DNA from: a virus
IMG/VR virus record: IMGVR_UViG_3300017692_000001
Coordinates: 1 to 62,234 of that record
Direction: 5' to 3' (one strand)
DNA length: 62,234 nucleotides
Below are positions 48,390 to 57,526 of the stretch, piece by piece; the first letter of the stretch is position 1, and every line of letters begins with the position of its first letter. Made by a program: the position numbers and the translations under genes. The notes under the pieces are model-generated. The model did not search any database. It worked only from the letters and a program-made list of their open reading frames with translations, and was not told where the DNA came from.

Positions 48390-50468
48390 TCAGGCCAGCG
48401 CCTTGGCGTACTTGGAAAAATCAGTGGGCGATTTTATGGTATGCGCCAGCTTCGGAATCTCATCGGGTTGGCGTATGAGACTGTTCTTGTCCCACGGCGC
48501 GGCCCACTGCGGCGGGTTTTCCCAATCCCACGTTTCGATTCGGATGTAGGTCGACAGACACAAGCCGATGCACATATAGCCCAAGTCGACGGCTTCGTTT
48601 CGTGTTCGACCGCTGGTGTGTTCCCACCCCTTGCTGGTCCGCTGCTCGGCGCACATTTCCTCGAAGAACGACGTCGGCAACCAGTTCGGCATCAGGTACA
48701 TGCCCTGGCCCGGCGTGAAGCAATCGAGGCGTGCATCGAGTTCGTCCTTCAGCAGATTCGAGTTGAACTGCAGCACAGGCACGTCGCCGCGCGCTGCCGC
48801 GTTGCGATCCTTCCGGCTGCTGTCCGGGTGGGTAATCTGCGTGCGCGGATGGCCGGGCTTGCCGCTGCCCTTGGTCAACACGAACCGCGCATGCCGGCCT
48901 TCGTCTTTCAGCTTGCGCCAGAAGCGATAAGCCATGCTGGTCACGCCGTCCTTACCACCCGAGTCGCAACCGGTCAGCTTGATCGGCATCATCCTGCCCG
49001 ACCCGTCAGCGAGTTCGTATTCCCGCTCCATCACATTGCCGATGAGTTCATCCCAATCGTCGAGTTCGGCGTGCGGCTTGACCCACTCCAGCCCGCCCAC
49101 TTCATCAGACCGCTGCGAGTATTTGACCTCGAAGCGGTCGATCAAGACCATGTCGAACGGTTTGCCCGGCATGATCCCGAAGATCTGCACGATCCACATA
49201 TTCTTCTGCACGTCACACAGCGCAACCAGGAAGCGCACGCCCTCGGGGACCTTGCGCACCTGGTCTTCCTGCAGCTTGATCGCGTTGGCCTGCAGCGTCT
49301 CGGGCAAACGGCTCGTCAGCATCGACTTCGGCAGGTAAGGCTCGCCCAGGTCGTTGTTGTAGAACTTGGTCAACGGCCCTTCGTTCTGCGTCTTCTCATA
49401 CTCATCGTTGGCATCGAGAAACGCATTGACCAGTTTGGACCACGTCGTGAAGGCCGCGGCGATGCCGTTCAACCAGTAGGAAGCTATCGACGTGCGGATC
49501 TTCGGGCCGAACACGACACCGTCTTTGTCGACGGCCTGGCCATCCTGCACCCATCGACCGGCCATCTGCATCGCCTGCCGCTGGTCAGGGTGGATCAGTT
49601 CGCCGCAACCGGCCAGCGGACACCTCAAGCGCGCGGTGGCGCCGACGTCCATGTTCGTCATGCCCTCCTGCTTCGTGTAAGTGATCTGCGACCAGTTGCC
49701 CTCGAAGTAACCACCGCAGTGAGGGCATGGCCAGTACCAGCGGCACTTGTTCCCGCGGTTGTAGAGGGCCAGGATGCCGGCGCACGGCGGGGCCTCATGA
49801 AGACTGGCGCGAATCCACTTCGGGTTGTCGATCGTGCGCGACGGCGACGACTCACAGACGGTCATGGCGTTCGACAAAAACGTGGTGGTGCGCTTGCTGG
49901 CCAGGTCGTAGGGATCACCGTCACCGTCGATGTCGTCAGGCATCCGATCTCGATCGGTGAGCAGCACGCGGCCGATGGGCTTGCCGGCAAGTTCAGTGAC
50001 GGAGGGATAGCTGAACGTGAGCAGCACACCGTTGCGGTATTGCTTGTCGAACTTGTTGTCGCTGTCTGCACCCGGCAGCATCATGGCGCCGATCTCTTTC
50101 GAGTCGCGGTGCATCCGGTCGACCCGTCGAATCGAGAAGTCGCGCGCAGCCGTGGCCGTAGGACACACCAGCATGATGTCCATCGGGTCGACCTTCACCG
50201 TGTAGGCGATGAAGTTCAGAATCAGCGACTCGGTCTTGGACGACTGCGCTGGCCCTACAAAACAAAGGCCCACGTAGTTGCGGGCCAGGGTCATATCCAT
50301 CGGCTCGACCATGTAGGGAGCCATCGAATTCTTGTACTTGCCGACATAGGCGCCGGGGTTGTTCAGGTAGCGGTACTTCTCCGCGGCCTGCGAGACGGTG
50401 TATTCCTCCTTCGGCTCCAGCAGCGCCAGAACCGACAGGACCATATCCTCGACACGTTCAAATTTCAT
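48390..50468 (-). CDS. Terminase large subunit, GpA family (692 aa)
   Basis: ATG at 50468 (MKFERVEDMVL) is the favoured start; it overlaps the TerS stop. ATPase: CFVGPAQSSKTESLILN (Walker A), then VLLTDRDRMPDDIDGDGDPY in the Walker B place. Zinc motif PCPHCGGYFEGNW with RCPLAGCGEL. Nuclease half includes FKVKYSQR-like and TGCDSGGKDGVTSMAYRFWR (acidic site). GpA enzymes of cos phages nick 12 bases apart, which fits the terminal repeats here. The Walker B Glu appears replaced (DRD in place of DEx). Confidence 0.9.
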   Translation of the reverse strand: MKFERVEDMVLSVLALLEPKEEYTVSQAAEKYRYLNNPGAYVGKYKNSMAPYMVEPMDMTLARNYVGLCFVGPAQSSKTESLILNFIAYTVKVDPMDIMLVCPTATAARDFSIRRVDRMHRDSKEIGAMMLPGADSDNKFDKQYRNGVLLTFSYPSVTELAGKPIGRVLLTDRDRMPDDIDGDGDPYDLASKRTTTFLSNAMTVCESSPSRTIDNPKWIRASLHEAPPCAGILALYNRGNKCRWYWPCPHCGGYFEGNWSQITYTKQEGMTNMDVGATARLRCPLAGCGELIHPDQRQAMQMAGRWVQDGQAVDKDGVVFGPKIRTSIASYWLNGIAAAFTTWSKLVNAFLDANDEYEKTQNEGPLTKFYNNDLGEPYLPKSMLTSRLPETLQANAIKLQEDQVRKVPEGVRFLVALCDVQKNMWIVQIFGIMPGKPFDMVLIDRFEVKYSQRSDEVGGLEWVKPHAELDDWDELIGNVMEREYELADGSGRMMPIKLTGCDSGGKDGVTSMAYRFWRKLKDEGRHARFVLTKGSGKPGHPRTQITHPDSSRKDRNAAARGDVPVLQFNSNLLKDELDARLDCFTPGQGMYLMPNWLPTSFFEEMCAEQRTSKGWEHTSGRTRNEAVDLGYMCIGLCLSTYIRIETWDWENPPQWAAPWDKNSLIRQPDEIPKLAHTIKSPTDFSKYAKALA

Positions 50469-51102
50469 CGTCGTCATCCACTTCAATCACATCGGGCAAC
50501 GCAGGTTCGGCCAGTGCATCGAACGAGCGCTCTTGGTACATCTTCAGGATGTAATTCTCCTTGCTGTCTTCAACGTCGTCAGCGCGCTCCTTGAATTCCT
50601 CCTTGATCGCGTGCTGCAGTTCTTCCAGCAACGCGGCATCGGACTCACGCAGCAGCGTGCGCAGGGCATCACTTAGTTCCATGTTCCGCTCAATGCCGTC
50701 GACCCGTTGGCCGATGCGCTGCTTCAACAACTTGAACAGGCGCGACACGACCTCGACGACCTTGCCCGTGGGCCACAGATCGCCCATCTCGCGCATGTAG
50801 GCGCCGCGCGAGCGCAGACCATTCCAGAACTCCTTGCTGAGTTCCTTCGGCAGCGCGTTGGTGTTCATCCGCGGCAGGATCGCTTCGACCTGTGCCGCGC
50901 TTGGCTTGTAGAGCCGATGCACGACGTCACGCACCAGCCAGCACTTCGCGCCATTGCGCACGCTGTGATGCGGCACCCCGTATATCCGGGCCGTGATGGT
51001 CCGGGAGTCCATGCCGAAGAGCACTTCCATCTGCGAGAGGTTGAAGCCGCCGTGCAGCAGGTCTTCGACCGACGTGACCCCTTCGCCACTTTTCTTAGTC
51101 AT
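50458..51102 (-). CDS. Terminase small subunit, Nu1/DUF1441-like (214 aa)
   Basis: N-terminal winged helix (LLHGGFNLSQMEVLFGMDSR, TITARIYGVPHHSVRNGAKC, WLVRDVVHRLY) of the Nu1/DUF1441 type for cos recognition. A long helical middle (KVVEVVSRLFKLLKQRIGQR) for oligomerisation follows, then a C-terminal part that should contact TerL. Ends EVDDDDEI. Sites it may recognise are the repeats flanking the genome ends. Confidence 0.8.
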   Translation of the reverse strand: MTKKSGEGVTSVEDLLHGGFNLSQMEVLFGMDSRTITARIYGVPHHSVRNGAKCWLVRDVVHRLYKPSAAQVEAILPRMNTNALPKELSKEFWNGLRSRGAYMREMGDLWPTGKVVEVVSRLFKLLKQRIGQRVDGIERNMELSDALRTLLRESDAALLEELQHAIKEEFKERADDVEDSKENYILKMYQERSFDALAEPALPDVIEVDDDDEI

Positions 51103-51110
51103 GATCTTCC

Positions 51111-52751
51111 TTAAACAAATTCTTCTTCAAGCTCTTCCTCTTCGTCGTCGATAACCAGCGGCTTGCCGGCTTTCAACAACGCGATGAAGCGCTTCAGGGT
51201 CTTGAACATATAGGTCTGTGCGCTCTGCTTACGCATCAGTGCCTCGAACACTGCTTCGTCGAGCGTACCAACTGCCGACAGGATGTGGACGACGACAGTC
51301 ATCAACTGACCTTGGCGCGCGAGGCGGCCGATGACCTGCTCGTAGTTTTCCAAGCTCCAAGGCAGGTCGAAGAAGATCATGTTGTGACCACCCTCCTGCA
51401 GATTCAAGCCGTGGCCGGCCGACTGCGGGTGCACCAGCAGCATCGGGATCTTGCCGCTGTTCCACTTCGGGATGCACTTGCCGTCCTTGTCCATCACGAC
51501 GGCCTTGGGGAACGCAGCCTTGATCCGGTGCAACGACGCCTGATGGTGATAGACCACGATCACAGGCTTGCCGTCGAGGTTGTCGACCAGTTCGGCCAGC
51601 GCGTCGAGTTTGAAGTTGTGGATCTTGTGGATCTTCTTGACCTTCTTCATATCGTCGGTTTCGAGATCCTTGTCCAAGTAGGTCTCGTAGAGCACGCCCG
51701 ACGCCAGTTGCAGCAGCTTTTGCGACAGCGCCGCGGCAGTCTCAGCCTCAACCTCAGTGCCATCTTCCAGCTTGACCATAAAGTCCTTCTGGAGTTCACG
51801 ATAGAGGGCCATCGACTTCTCGTCGAGTCGCACCGGCTGCTTGATGATCAGCGGCTCGGGCAGCTTCAGATAATCCTTGGCCTTCATGACCAGCGTCATA
51901 TGCGCAATCTTGGCCAGGATGTCCTTTTCGCCGTTGGGCCGCAGTTCCCACTTCTTGTTGTATTGGTTCTGCGAGAAGTAGGTCTTCCGGTAGGTGGTGA
52001 TGTTGTGGCCGAGCGCAGCGCCCTTATCCAATAAGAACATCTGCGGAAACAGATGCTCGTAGGTCTCAGCCGCAGGGCTGGCCGTCAGCAGATGCAGGCG
52101 CGTGATCAGGTTGCGAGTGCTGCACCGGATGTCCTTCATTGCACGGAAGCGACCCGACTTGTGGTCCTTGAAACTCGATGACTCGTCGATGATCACCGTG
52201 CGGTAAGGCCACTTCACGCCCCAATAGTCACAGAGCCATTCGAGCCAGTCACGCGAGATGATGTGTACGTCAGCACGCTTGTGGGCGGCGTCGATGCGAA
52301 TACGACCCTTCATCACGGTCTCGGCGTTACCTGCAGCACTGTTGATCGCCTTCTCGTCATGGCCAGCAAGCCGACCTTGCTTGCGACAGAATGCCGCGGC
52401 CTGGCGCACACGCGGATCGTCATCACGCGCATGGATGAGCGAATAGCTCATGCCTGCCGTGTGCAGCCAGTTGGCGATCTCCGCAGGCCAGGTCTCGCAG
52501 GCCACCCGGCGCGGCGCCACGATCAGGATCGGATCACCAGTGCAGAAGCCGTCTTCCAACAACAACTCGACGATCATCGTCAGCACGCACGACGTCTTGC
52601 CGAGACCCATGTCGATGAACAGCGCCGAGAACGGGTTGTCCTTCAGAAACTCGATGGCCTGGCGCTGGTAGACATGCAACTGCTGCGGCTTGAGCCGGAC
52701 ACGTCGGAAGAGCGCGCGAATCTGCTTGGCGATGGGGCTCAGTACAGCCAT
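51111..52751 (-). CDS. SNF2/SF2-type helicase (546 aa)
   Basis: Motif I: FIDMGLGKTSCVLTMIVELL (about residues 46-65). Motif II: VIIDESSSFK (DESS in place of DEAH). Motif III: HLLTASPAAETYEHLFPQMF. The helicase C part has KPVIVVYHHQASLHRIKAAF and QSAGHGLNLQEGGHNMIFFD, with motif VI in EQVIGRLARQGQLMTV. It should translocate on dsDNA and remodel replication or recombination intermediates. Its acidic C-terminus is EEEELEEEFV, similar in charge to the DEI tag but without it. Confidence 0.85.
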   Translation of the reverse strand: MAVLSPIAKQIRALFRRVRLKPQQLHVYQRQAIEFLKDNPFSALFIDMGLGKTSCVLTMIVELLLEDGFCTGDPILIVAPRRVACETWPAEIANWLHTAGMSYSLIHARDDDPRVRQAAAFCRKQGRLAGHDEKAINSAAGNAETVMKGRIRIDAAHKRADVHIISRDWLEWLCDYWGVKWPYRTVIIDESSSFKDHKSGRFRAMKDIRCSTRNLITRLHLLTASPAAETYEHLFPQMFLLDKGAALGHNITTYRKTYFSQNQYNKKWELRPNGEKDILAKIAHMTLVMKAKDYLKLPEPLIIKQPVRLDEKSMALYRELQKDFMVKLEDGTEVEAETAAALSQKLLQLASGVLYETYLDKDLETDDMKKVKKIHKIHNFKLDALAELVDNLDGKPVIVVYHHQASLHRIKAAFPKAVVMDKDGKCIPKWNSGKIPMLLVHPQSAGHGLNLQEGGHNMIFFDLPWSLENYEQVIGRLARQGQLMTVVVHILSAVGTLDEAVFEALMRKQSAQTYMFKTLKRFIALLKAGKPLVIDDEEEELEEEFV

Positions 52752-53023
52752 TGTTTTGCCTCTTCAAAGCTATCGGTCCAATAGACCTCGACGTTCTGCG
52801 CACGAAGCTCTCCGTGACGCTTGAACTGCTGGCGCGTTGGCACCTTTCCTACCTTCTTGAACTCGATGCAGACCACACGGGTGTGCGCGCCCTGCGCCCT
52901 GAAAAAGAAGCGATCGGGCCAACCGTTTTTATTGGCCGACATGATCTTGATCTCGACCCATCCTCGTGAGATCGCATACGCCACGCTCGGACCTTCGATG
53001 TCCTTCTCCAACTCGTTCTTCAT
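52739..53023 (-). CDS. VRR-NUC domain nuclease (94 aa)
   Basis: A stand-alone VRR-NUC: ELEKDIEGPSVAYAISRGWV (leading Glu), NKNGWPDRFFFRAQ (PD motif), VCIEFKKVGKVPTRQQFKRH (ExK and Gln), and VYWTDSFEEAKQWL. PD-(D/E)XK superfamily, found as Holliday-junction or structure-specific nucleases in phages next to SNF2 helicases. The overlap with the helicase start (52739-52751) supports joint action. Confidence 0.85.
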   Translation of the reverse strand: MKNELEKDIEGPSVAYAISRGWVEIKIMSANKNGWPDRFFFRAQGAHTRVVCIEFKKVGKVPTRQQFKRHGELRAQNVEVYWTDSFEEAKQWLY

Positions 53024-55104
53024 ACTTCAAGATCCCTGCACTTCTTGCAATGACGATGACCGTCCGGCACCGCATCGAATTCGACCCACTTGTCCCGGAT
53101 CGTCTCGCGCGTTGCCCCGCAGAGCGCAATGCCGCTCGGCAGTTCGACGGTGTGAATGGTTTTCTTCTCTTCCATGTGGGCCAGAACAGTGCCCGTGCGG
53201 CCGGCCAGCGCCGGATCGACACCCTTCATCCCGACGTCGTTCAGGATCGCGTTGGCCTCCCGGAGATACCACTGCATGTCGACGTTCTCGGGGAACTCGT
53301 CCGGCAGTTCCATGCATGGCCAGCAGGCGTCCGACTTCGGCACCTTGTTGCCGTTGTCACGCTTGAACATGGCCTCGCTGCTGTTGTTGCAGTGGTAGAA
53401 GCGGATGGTCTTGCCGACGTACTCGCCGTTGAACATCGCGCCGCCTTCACCGACCTTCGTCGACGTCAGGAATTTGCGGATGTCCTTGCACTCGTAGATC
53501 GTCCGCTCCAGGGGGATGTTCTTCTGCAGGTAGAGCACGACGGCGTCGTAGGCGATCTCGGCGTCGGGGTTCTTCTTCAGCCCATAGGCGCCCGGTATGC
53601 CACGCCCGTGGACCGCGGCCTTGCCCTTGCGCTTGATCTTCACCTTGCCGGTCTTCTCGTCTGGCACGGTGAACGCGATGTAGGTGTTGACGTCACGGGA
53701 GTGGACCGAACTGTATTCGGTGTACTCCATCTCAAGGCTCGTCTCGATCTCCCAATCCATGACCAGGCCGCGGTGCCACCACTTATGCTTGCGCGGCAGC
53801 TTGGTGACGACGCCGTCGGTGTTCGCGCTGATCACCTGGAAGCCGGCAAGGGTCATCTGCTCGATGAACATCAGCAACGATAGCTGACCCCCGAGTGTGG
53901 TCTGGATCATGATCTCGGGCGAGTAGACAACCGACCAGCGGCTGCTCGTCTTGCCGAAGAGACCGTTACACACAATCTTGCGCGACTCGGCAATCTCGAC
54001 CTGGCCCGCTCGCTTGGCGGCGGTTCGTTCGCTCACCTGGCGGCGGAACGCCGGCTGAAAGATCCCGCGCATGTTGTCCGGCTCCCGGCCGGTGGCGATC
54101 ATGTTGTTCGGGTAATAGCCGGTCACGTCGGTGTCGACGATGATCGTGTCTTCATCGGCGTAGTGGCTGATCGACGACTCCATCGAGTGCAGCCCACCGA
54201 TACCCATCATGTATCGGTTACCGCCAATCGTAACGATCCGACCTTCGAGTTCCTTCGGCGGGACGATGTAGCCGTCGCCACGAACGATGAACGACGCACG
54301 CATGACCTCATCGAACATCTGCTGCAGTTCTGGCGTCTGGAAGTTGATGTGCTTCGGTGGCACGAACTTGATCGCACCGGTCTTGACCTCATCGTTCGCA
54401 TACAGCTTGCGACCGGTCTCCTTCTCATAGACGCACTTCATCACCTGTTCGCCGACCTGCGCATCGCTCTTGCTGCGCATGTCGACACCGTATTCGTCGG
54501 ACATCTGCATGCGCAAGGTAATCTGCGGCTGCAACTCATCCCACAGGTCGCAGGTCAACTCCAGGTCGTTGTAGCAGTAGGCGGCCACCAGCGGGCGCAG
54601 ATCCTCGGTAACGAAGGTGTCATGGCCGACGGGCATGTCCTGGATCTTCTTCGACCCCATCATGGCGCCGTACATCTTCAGACTGGTGAACAGCGACTCC
54701 TTGCCACTGTCACGCGCGGCCGACGGTGCGACCTGGATCAAGTCGATGTGGTCGAGACCACGGGGCAGGTACAGCCCGTGGCGGTTCATGAACTCCCACG
54801 GCTTCAGGCCGACCAGTGGCTTCTTGACGATGATGGTGTCGTTCGCTGCCTTTAGTTCCTCGGTGCTGGCGCCGGTCAGGGCCAGGCAGATCATCGGGAT
54901 GTCGTAGTGGTTGCCGTTGAAGCTGACGATTCGATTGCGCGCAATGACCTTGCGGATGCCGTCAGTGTCGAGGGGATGGCCTTCGTATAGCTCGAACTTC
55001 ACACGGCGGCTGCGATCGGCCGTGGACATGAACGCGATCGACCAGTAGCCAGGCAGGCACTCGGTGTCGGTGGTGACGGTCGGTCGCTTGTCGATGTACT
55101 TCAT
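53020..55104 (-). CDS. DNA polymerase, family B with 3'-5' exonuclease (694 aa)
   Basis: Exonuclease: TDTE (Asp13, Glu15), SFNGNHYDIP (Asn63, Asp68) and YCYNDLELTCDL near residue 175. Polymerase motif A is IVDTDVTGYYPNNMIAT, motif B SRKIVCNGLFGKTSSRW and motif C VISANTDGVVTKLP; these fit family B (DxxSLYP, KxxxNxxYG, DTD) and not family A. Motif C is TDG where DTDS is usual. No separate terminal protein gene is evident, and the primase-helicase at 58990-61599 can supply primers. Size is compact for family B. Confidence 0.85.
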   Translation of the reverse strand: MKYIDKRPTVTTDTECLPGYWSIAFMSTADRSRRVKFELYEGHPLDTDGIRKVIARNRIVSFNGNHYDIPMICLALTGASTEELKAANDTIIVKKPLVGLKPWEFMNRHGLYLPRGLDHIDLIQVAPSAARDSGKESLFTSLKMYGAMMGSKKIQDMPVGHDTFVTEDLRPLVAAYCYNDLELTCDLWDELQPQITLRMQMSDEYGVDMRSKSDAQVGEQVMKCVYEKETGRKLYANDEVKTGAIKFVPPKHINFQTPELQQMFDEVMRASFIVRGDGYIVPPKELEGRIVTIGGNRYMMGIGGLHSMESSISHYADEDTIIVDTDVTGYYPNNMIATGREPDNMRGIFQPAFRRQVSERTAAKRAGQVEIAESRKIVCNGLFGKTSSRWSVVYSPEIMIQTTLGGQLSLLMFIEQMTLAGFQVISANTDGVVTKLPRKHKWWHRGLVMDWEIETSLEMEYTEYSSVHSRDVNTYIAFTVPDEKTGKVKIKRKGKAAVHGRGIPGAYGLKKNPDAEIAYDAVVLYLQKNIPLERTIYECKDIRKFLTSTKVGEGGAMFNGEYVGKTIRFYHCNNSSEAMFKRDNGNKVPKSDACWPCMELPDEFPENVDMQWYLREANAILNDVGMKGVDPALAGRTGTVLAHMEEKKTIHTVELPSGIALCGATRETIRDKWVEFDAVPDGHRHCKKCRDLEV

Positions 55105-55130
55105 AGTCGCCTGTATCCGTTAAATGCAAA

Positions 55131-55158
55131 ACGCCCGACAAGCGAACCTGTCGGGCGT
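55131..55158 (-). terminator. Rho-independent terminator upstream of the polymerase gene
   Basis: ACGCCCGACA (55131-55140) pairs with TGTCGGGCGT (55149-55158), a perfect 10-bp stem with an 8-nt loop. On the minus strand a short T run (TTTTGC) follows. It lies between the H1-like gene and the polymerase gene, so it should reduce polymerase expression relative to upstream genes. Confidence 0.8.
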
Positions 55159-55177
55159 CGGGTCCATCAGGCCCGGA

Positions 55178-55486
55178 TCACTTCTTGTCGCGGACGAACG
55201 CGCTGGCGCGGACGGTTGCGGTGCGCCCGGCCGAGACATTGCCGATGCCGATCACTTCGAGCCACACGCCGTTGACCTTTTCGTGCACGGCAGTAACCTT
55301 CACGCGAATCTTCTGACCGCTACGAAGCATCGCTTCACCGCGATCACCGGCCTTCGGGGCGCGGACGGCCGGCGCTTTCGCTGCGGTCTTCTTCGCGGGT
55401 GCTGCAGCCTTTGCCGGTGCGGCTGGTGCCACCGTCTTCTTCGCCGGGGTTGCTTTTTTGGCCGGAGCCTTTTTTGCGGTTGCCAT
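55178..55486 (-). CDS. Histone H1-like basic protein fused to a small beta domain (102 aa)
   Basis: The start at 55486 has GAAGGATAGACATC upstream. Residues 1-45 are a Lys/Ala/Pro tail (MATAKKAPAKKATPAKKTVA, AAPAKKTAAKAPA) like bacterial H1/HC2 nucleoid proteins. Residues 46-102 form a compact beta domain (GDRGEAMLRSGQKIRVKVTA, VWLEVIGIGNVSAGRTATVR). Likely condenses or coats phage DNA; it is next to the ssDNA-binding protein and polymerase. No signal sequence. Confidence 0.65.
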   Translation of the reverse strand: MATAKKAPAKKATPAKKTVAPAAPAKAAAPAKKTAAKAPAVRAPKAGDRGEAMLRSGQKIRVKVTAVHEKVNGVWLEVIGIGNVSAGRTATVRASAFVRDKK

Positions 55487-55535
55487 GATGTCTATCCTTC
55501 TATGGTTGCTGGTTGGGTGATGGGTGTGCGACGGG

Positions 55536-56204
55536 TCAGATCTCGTCGCCGTCGTTGTTGGAATTGCCGCCCAGGCCGTCGTCGCCATCGGCCAAGTCGT
55601 CGTAGATGCTGCTGTCGTCGATCTTGCCGGCGCCGAACGGCTCGCCGTCACGCATGAAGAAGACCGATCCCAGGCTTGCTGCAACTCGCTTCGGATATGC
55701 CTTGTCCTTGCCCTTGACGACACCGCCGAAGAACCACGGGCGAATGACCATCGTCAGATAGCAGCCACTGTAGAAGGTGCGATCGATCTCCGTCGCATCG
55801 GTGATCTCCTTACCCTGGCGATTACGAGCAGTCGGACGCTGCTTGGTCTCAGACGCGCTGATGAGCCAGTGGCCGTGCATGGTTTCGTCTTCACGTTCAT
55901 CACCGTCCTGGATGAACATATTGGCACGCAGCACCTTAACGGCCTTCTCCCCCTTGCCCTGCGCAGCAACGATCTTGTCGATCGTGGCGATGACCAGGTC
56001 GTAGGCTTCGACACGAGCCTTCGGCAGCATGCCAATACCGCGCCACTTCGGATTGGGAGTACCGTCGTCGTTCTTATCGTCGGCCTGCTTGCCGAGGAAA
56101 AGATAGGAGCCGCGCACATCGTCGAGACGGAGCAGGGGGTTGCCTTTGTCGTCTTCGTAGAGTCGTGCGCCAGGAACAGTTTTAATGAGTTTCGGTTGAG
56201 CCAT
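55536..56204 (-). CDS. ssDNA-binding protein, DUF2815/Enc34 type (222 aa)
   Basis: Carries DUF2815 hallmarks: GKQADDKNDDGTPNPKWRGI, MFIQDGDEREDETMHGHWLI, DRTFYSGCYLTMVIRPWFFG and SLGSVFFMRDGEPFG. Enc34-type proteins have an OB fold and an acidic C-terminal tail like bacterial SSB. Here the tail runs DDSSIYDDLADGDDG to NNDGDEI and ends in the tag common to RdgC, TerS and primase-helicase. It coats ssDNA at the replication fork and may recruit partners through the tail. Confidence 0.85.
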   Translation of the reverse strand: MAQPKLIKTVPGARLYEDDKGNPLLRLDDVRGSYLFLGKQADDKNDDGTPNPKWRGIGMLPKARVEAYDLVIATIDKIVAAQGKGEKAVKVLRANMFIQDGDEREDETMHGHWLISASETKQRPTARNRQGKEITDATEIDRTFYSGCYLTMVIRPWFFGGVVKGKDKAYPKRVAASLGSVFFMRDGEPFGAGKIDDSSIYDDLADGDDGLGGNSNNDGDEI

Positions 56205-56230
56205 GATGGTTTCTCTGTTGATAGGAATGG

Positions 56231-57526
56231 TTAATCGATTACTTCGGTTTCAGTGAGATCCGCATAGATCTCGTCATCGTCGATGTTCGTGATTGCAGGA
56301 CGTTTGTCATACAAGGGCACCAACGTCGGTTTGCCTGGTGGTTTGATGACCAGCGGCATCATCACATTCTTCAGCTTGTCGCCCTTGACCCCGACCTTAC
56401 GAAGCTCGTCTTCCGCCTTTGACGGTGAGATCACCGTAAGCGGGAACGCTACCTCGGGGTCGACCCCGTTGGCGATCAACACATTGCCTGCCTCGAAGTC
56501 ATTCTTGAACGATCTGAACGACCGGCCTCGAACGAACTTCATATTCGTCGTCTGACCGGCGCGGGTGCGCTTGGCCAGTTCGATCTCCACTGCCTTCCAC
56601 CAGCCGATAGCCTGGTTCTTGAAGGGCATCAACCGGACCAGTTGATCCGTGGTCAAGGTCATCAGGTTGGCGAACTTGAAGGCGTCTCCGTCTTCGATCC
56701 GATCCTTCAGCGCCTCGACATCGTCGACACCCATGTCGACCAGGTCATCGAACATTCCTGCCGTCTGTGTCGCTTGCAGAGCCACTGCCGGCCCGCACGT
56801 CGCTTTCACCTTGCAGAACTGGCACGCCTTTTCCGACGGCGTGCGTGGTGCATCCAACTGCCAGGCCAGATGCGAGCGAACCCGCACATGCTCGGCGAAC
56901 GCCAGAAGCTCATAACGATTGATGACGTGCCGATCCCAATGGTGCACACGGGGCTGCGCGATGCGCATCTCGATGTACTGGAAGTGGTATTCATCGTCGT
57001 ATCGCAGGAAGAATCCAAGCGCGTAGAGCATCAACTGCGGGTTGTTTCTCGCGGGCACAACCACGCCCTTACCTAGCTTCAGATCGGTAATCGTCAGATA
57101 CCCGGGACGCGCAGCAGCGTGATCGCATGTGCCACCTTGGAAGGGCAGCGGTGTGAACTTGGAAAAGTCCACATGCGTCTCGACGAAATGCACACCTTCG
57201 AGCGGCTGACACCAGTCGACATACTGCTGAACCTCATCCAACATCTGATCGTCGATCTCGATGTCATAGCGGCCCACGTTCTCGACTGTACCGACCAGGT
57301 AGTCCGGCCGACGTTCGGTCTTCAGCCAGGTTTCCCCGACACCATGACCGACCGTGCCGTAGGCCGCATCGAACCCGGCTTCGTCCTTGGCCAGCAGGTT
57401 CGGGATCAGACCACCGGCGCAGGTCAACCACAACCAACTGCCGGACGGTGAGAAGACGTGGTGCGCCGCATGGGCTACCGCGTACTTCGCCGCCAGCGCG
57501 GTGAGGGTGATCCTGTGCTCGGTCAT
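56231..57526 (-). CDS. DUF2800 family PD-(D/E)XK nuclease (431 aa)
   Basis: N-terminal SPSGSWLWLTCAGGL and FDAAYGTVGHGVGETWLKTE (His motif), YLTITDLKLGKG (D-x-K catalytic core), NPQLMLYALGFFLRYDDEYH, and cysteines EKACQFCKVKATCGPA that could bind a 4Fe-4S cluster as in AddB/Cas4-like enzymes. The phage family is found beside DUF2815 ssDNA-binding proteins and probably processes recombination or replication ends. Near the C-terminus lies NIDDDEI, followed by 11 extra residues (YADLTETEVID). Confidence 0.8.
   Translation of the reverse strand: MTEHRITLTALAAKYAVAHAAHHVFSPSGSWLWLTCAGGLIPNLLAKDEAGFDAAYGTVGHGVGETWLKTERRPDYLVGTVENVGRYDIEIDDQMLDEVQQYVDWCQPLEGVHFVETHVDFSKFTPLPFQGGTCDHAAARPGYLTITDLKLGKGVVVPARNNPQLMLYALGFFLRYDDEYHFQYIEMRIAQPRVHHWDRHVINRYELLAFAEHVRVRSHLAWQLDAPRTPSEKACQFCKVKATCGPAVALQATQTAGMFDDLVDMGVDDVEALKDRIEDGDAFKFANLMTLTTDQLVRLMPFKNQAIGWWKAVEIELAKRTRAGQTTNMKFVRGRSFRSFKNDFEAGNVLIANGVDPEVAFPLTVISPSKAEDELRKVGVKGDKLKNVMMPLVIKPPGKPTLVPLYDKRPAITNIDDDEIYADLTETEVID

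Noticed and set aside
48360-50594. A 744-codon plus-strand frame opposite the terminase
   Set aside because: Mirror frame of the large terminase gene, composition rich in Arg/His/Val typical of antisense translation; the minus-strand product has clear motifs.
53020-55104. Family A (Pol I-like) DNA polymerase
   Set aside because: The visible motifs (D-x2-GYYP, K-x3-N-GLFG, TDG) fit family B; no family A motif C (HDE) is seen.
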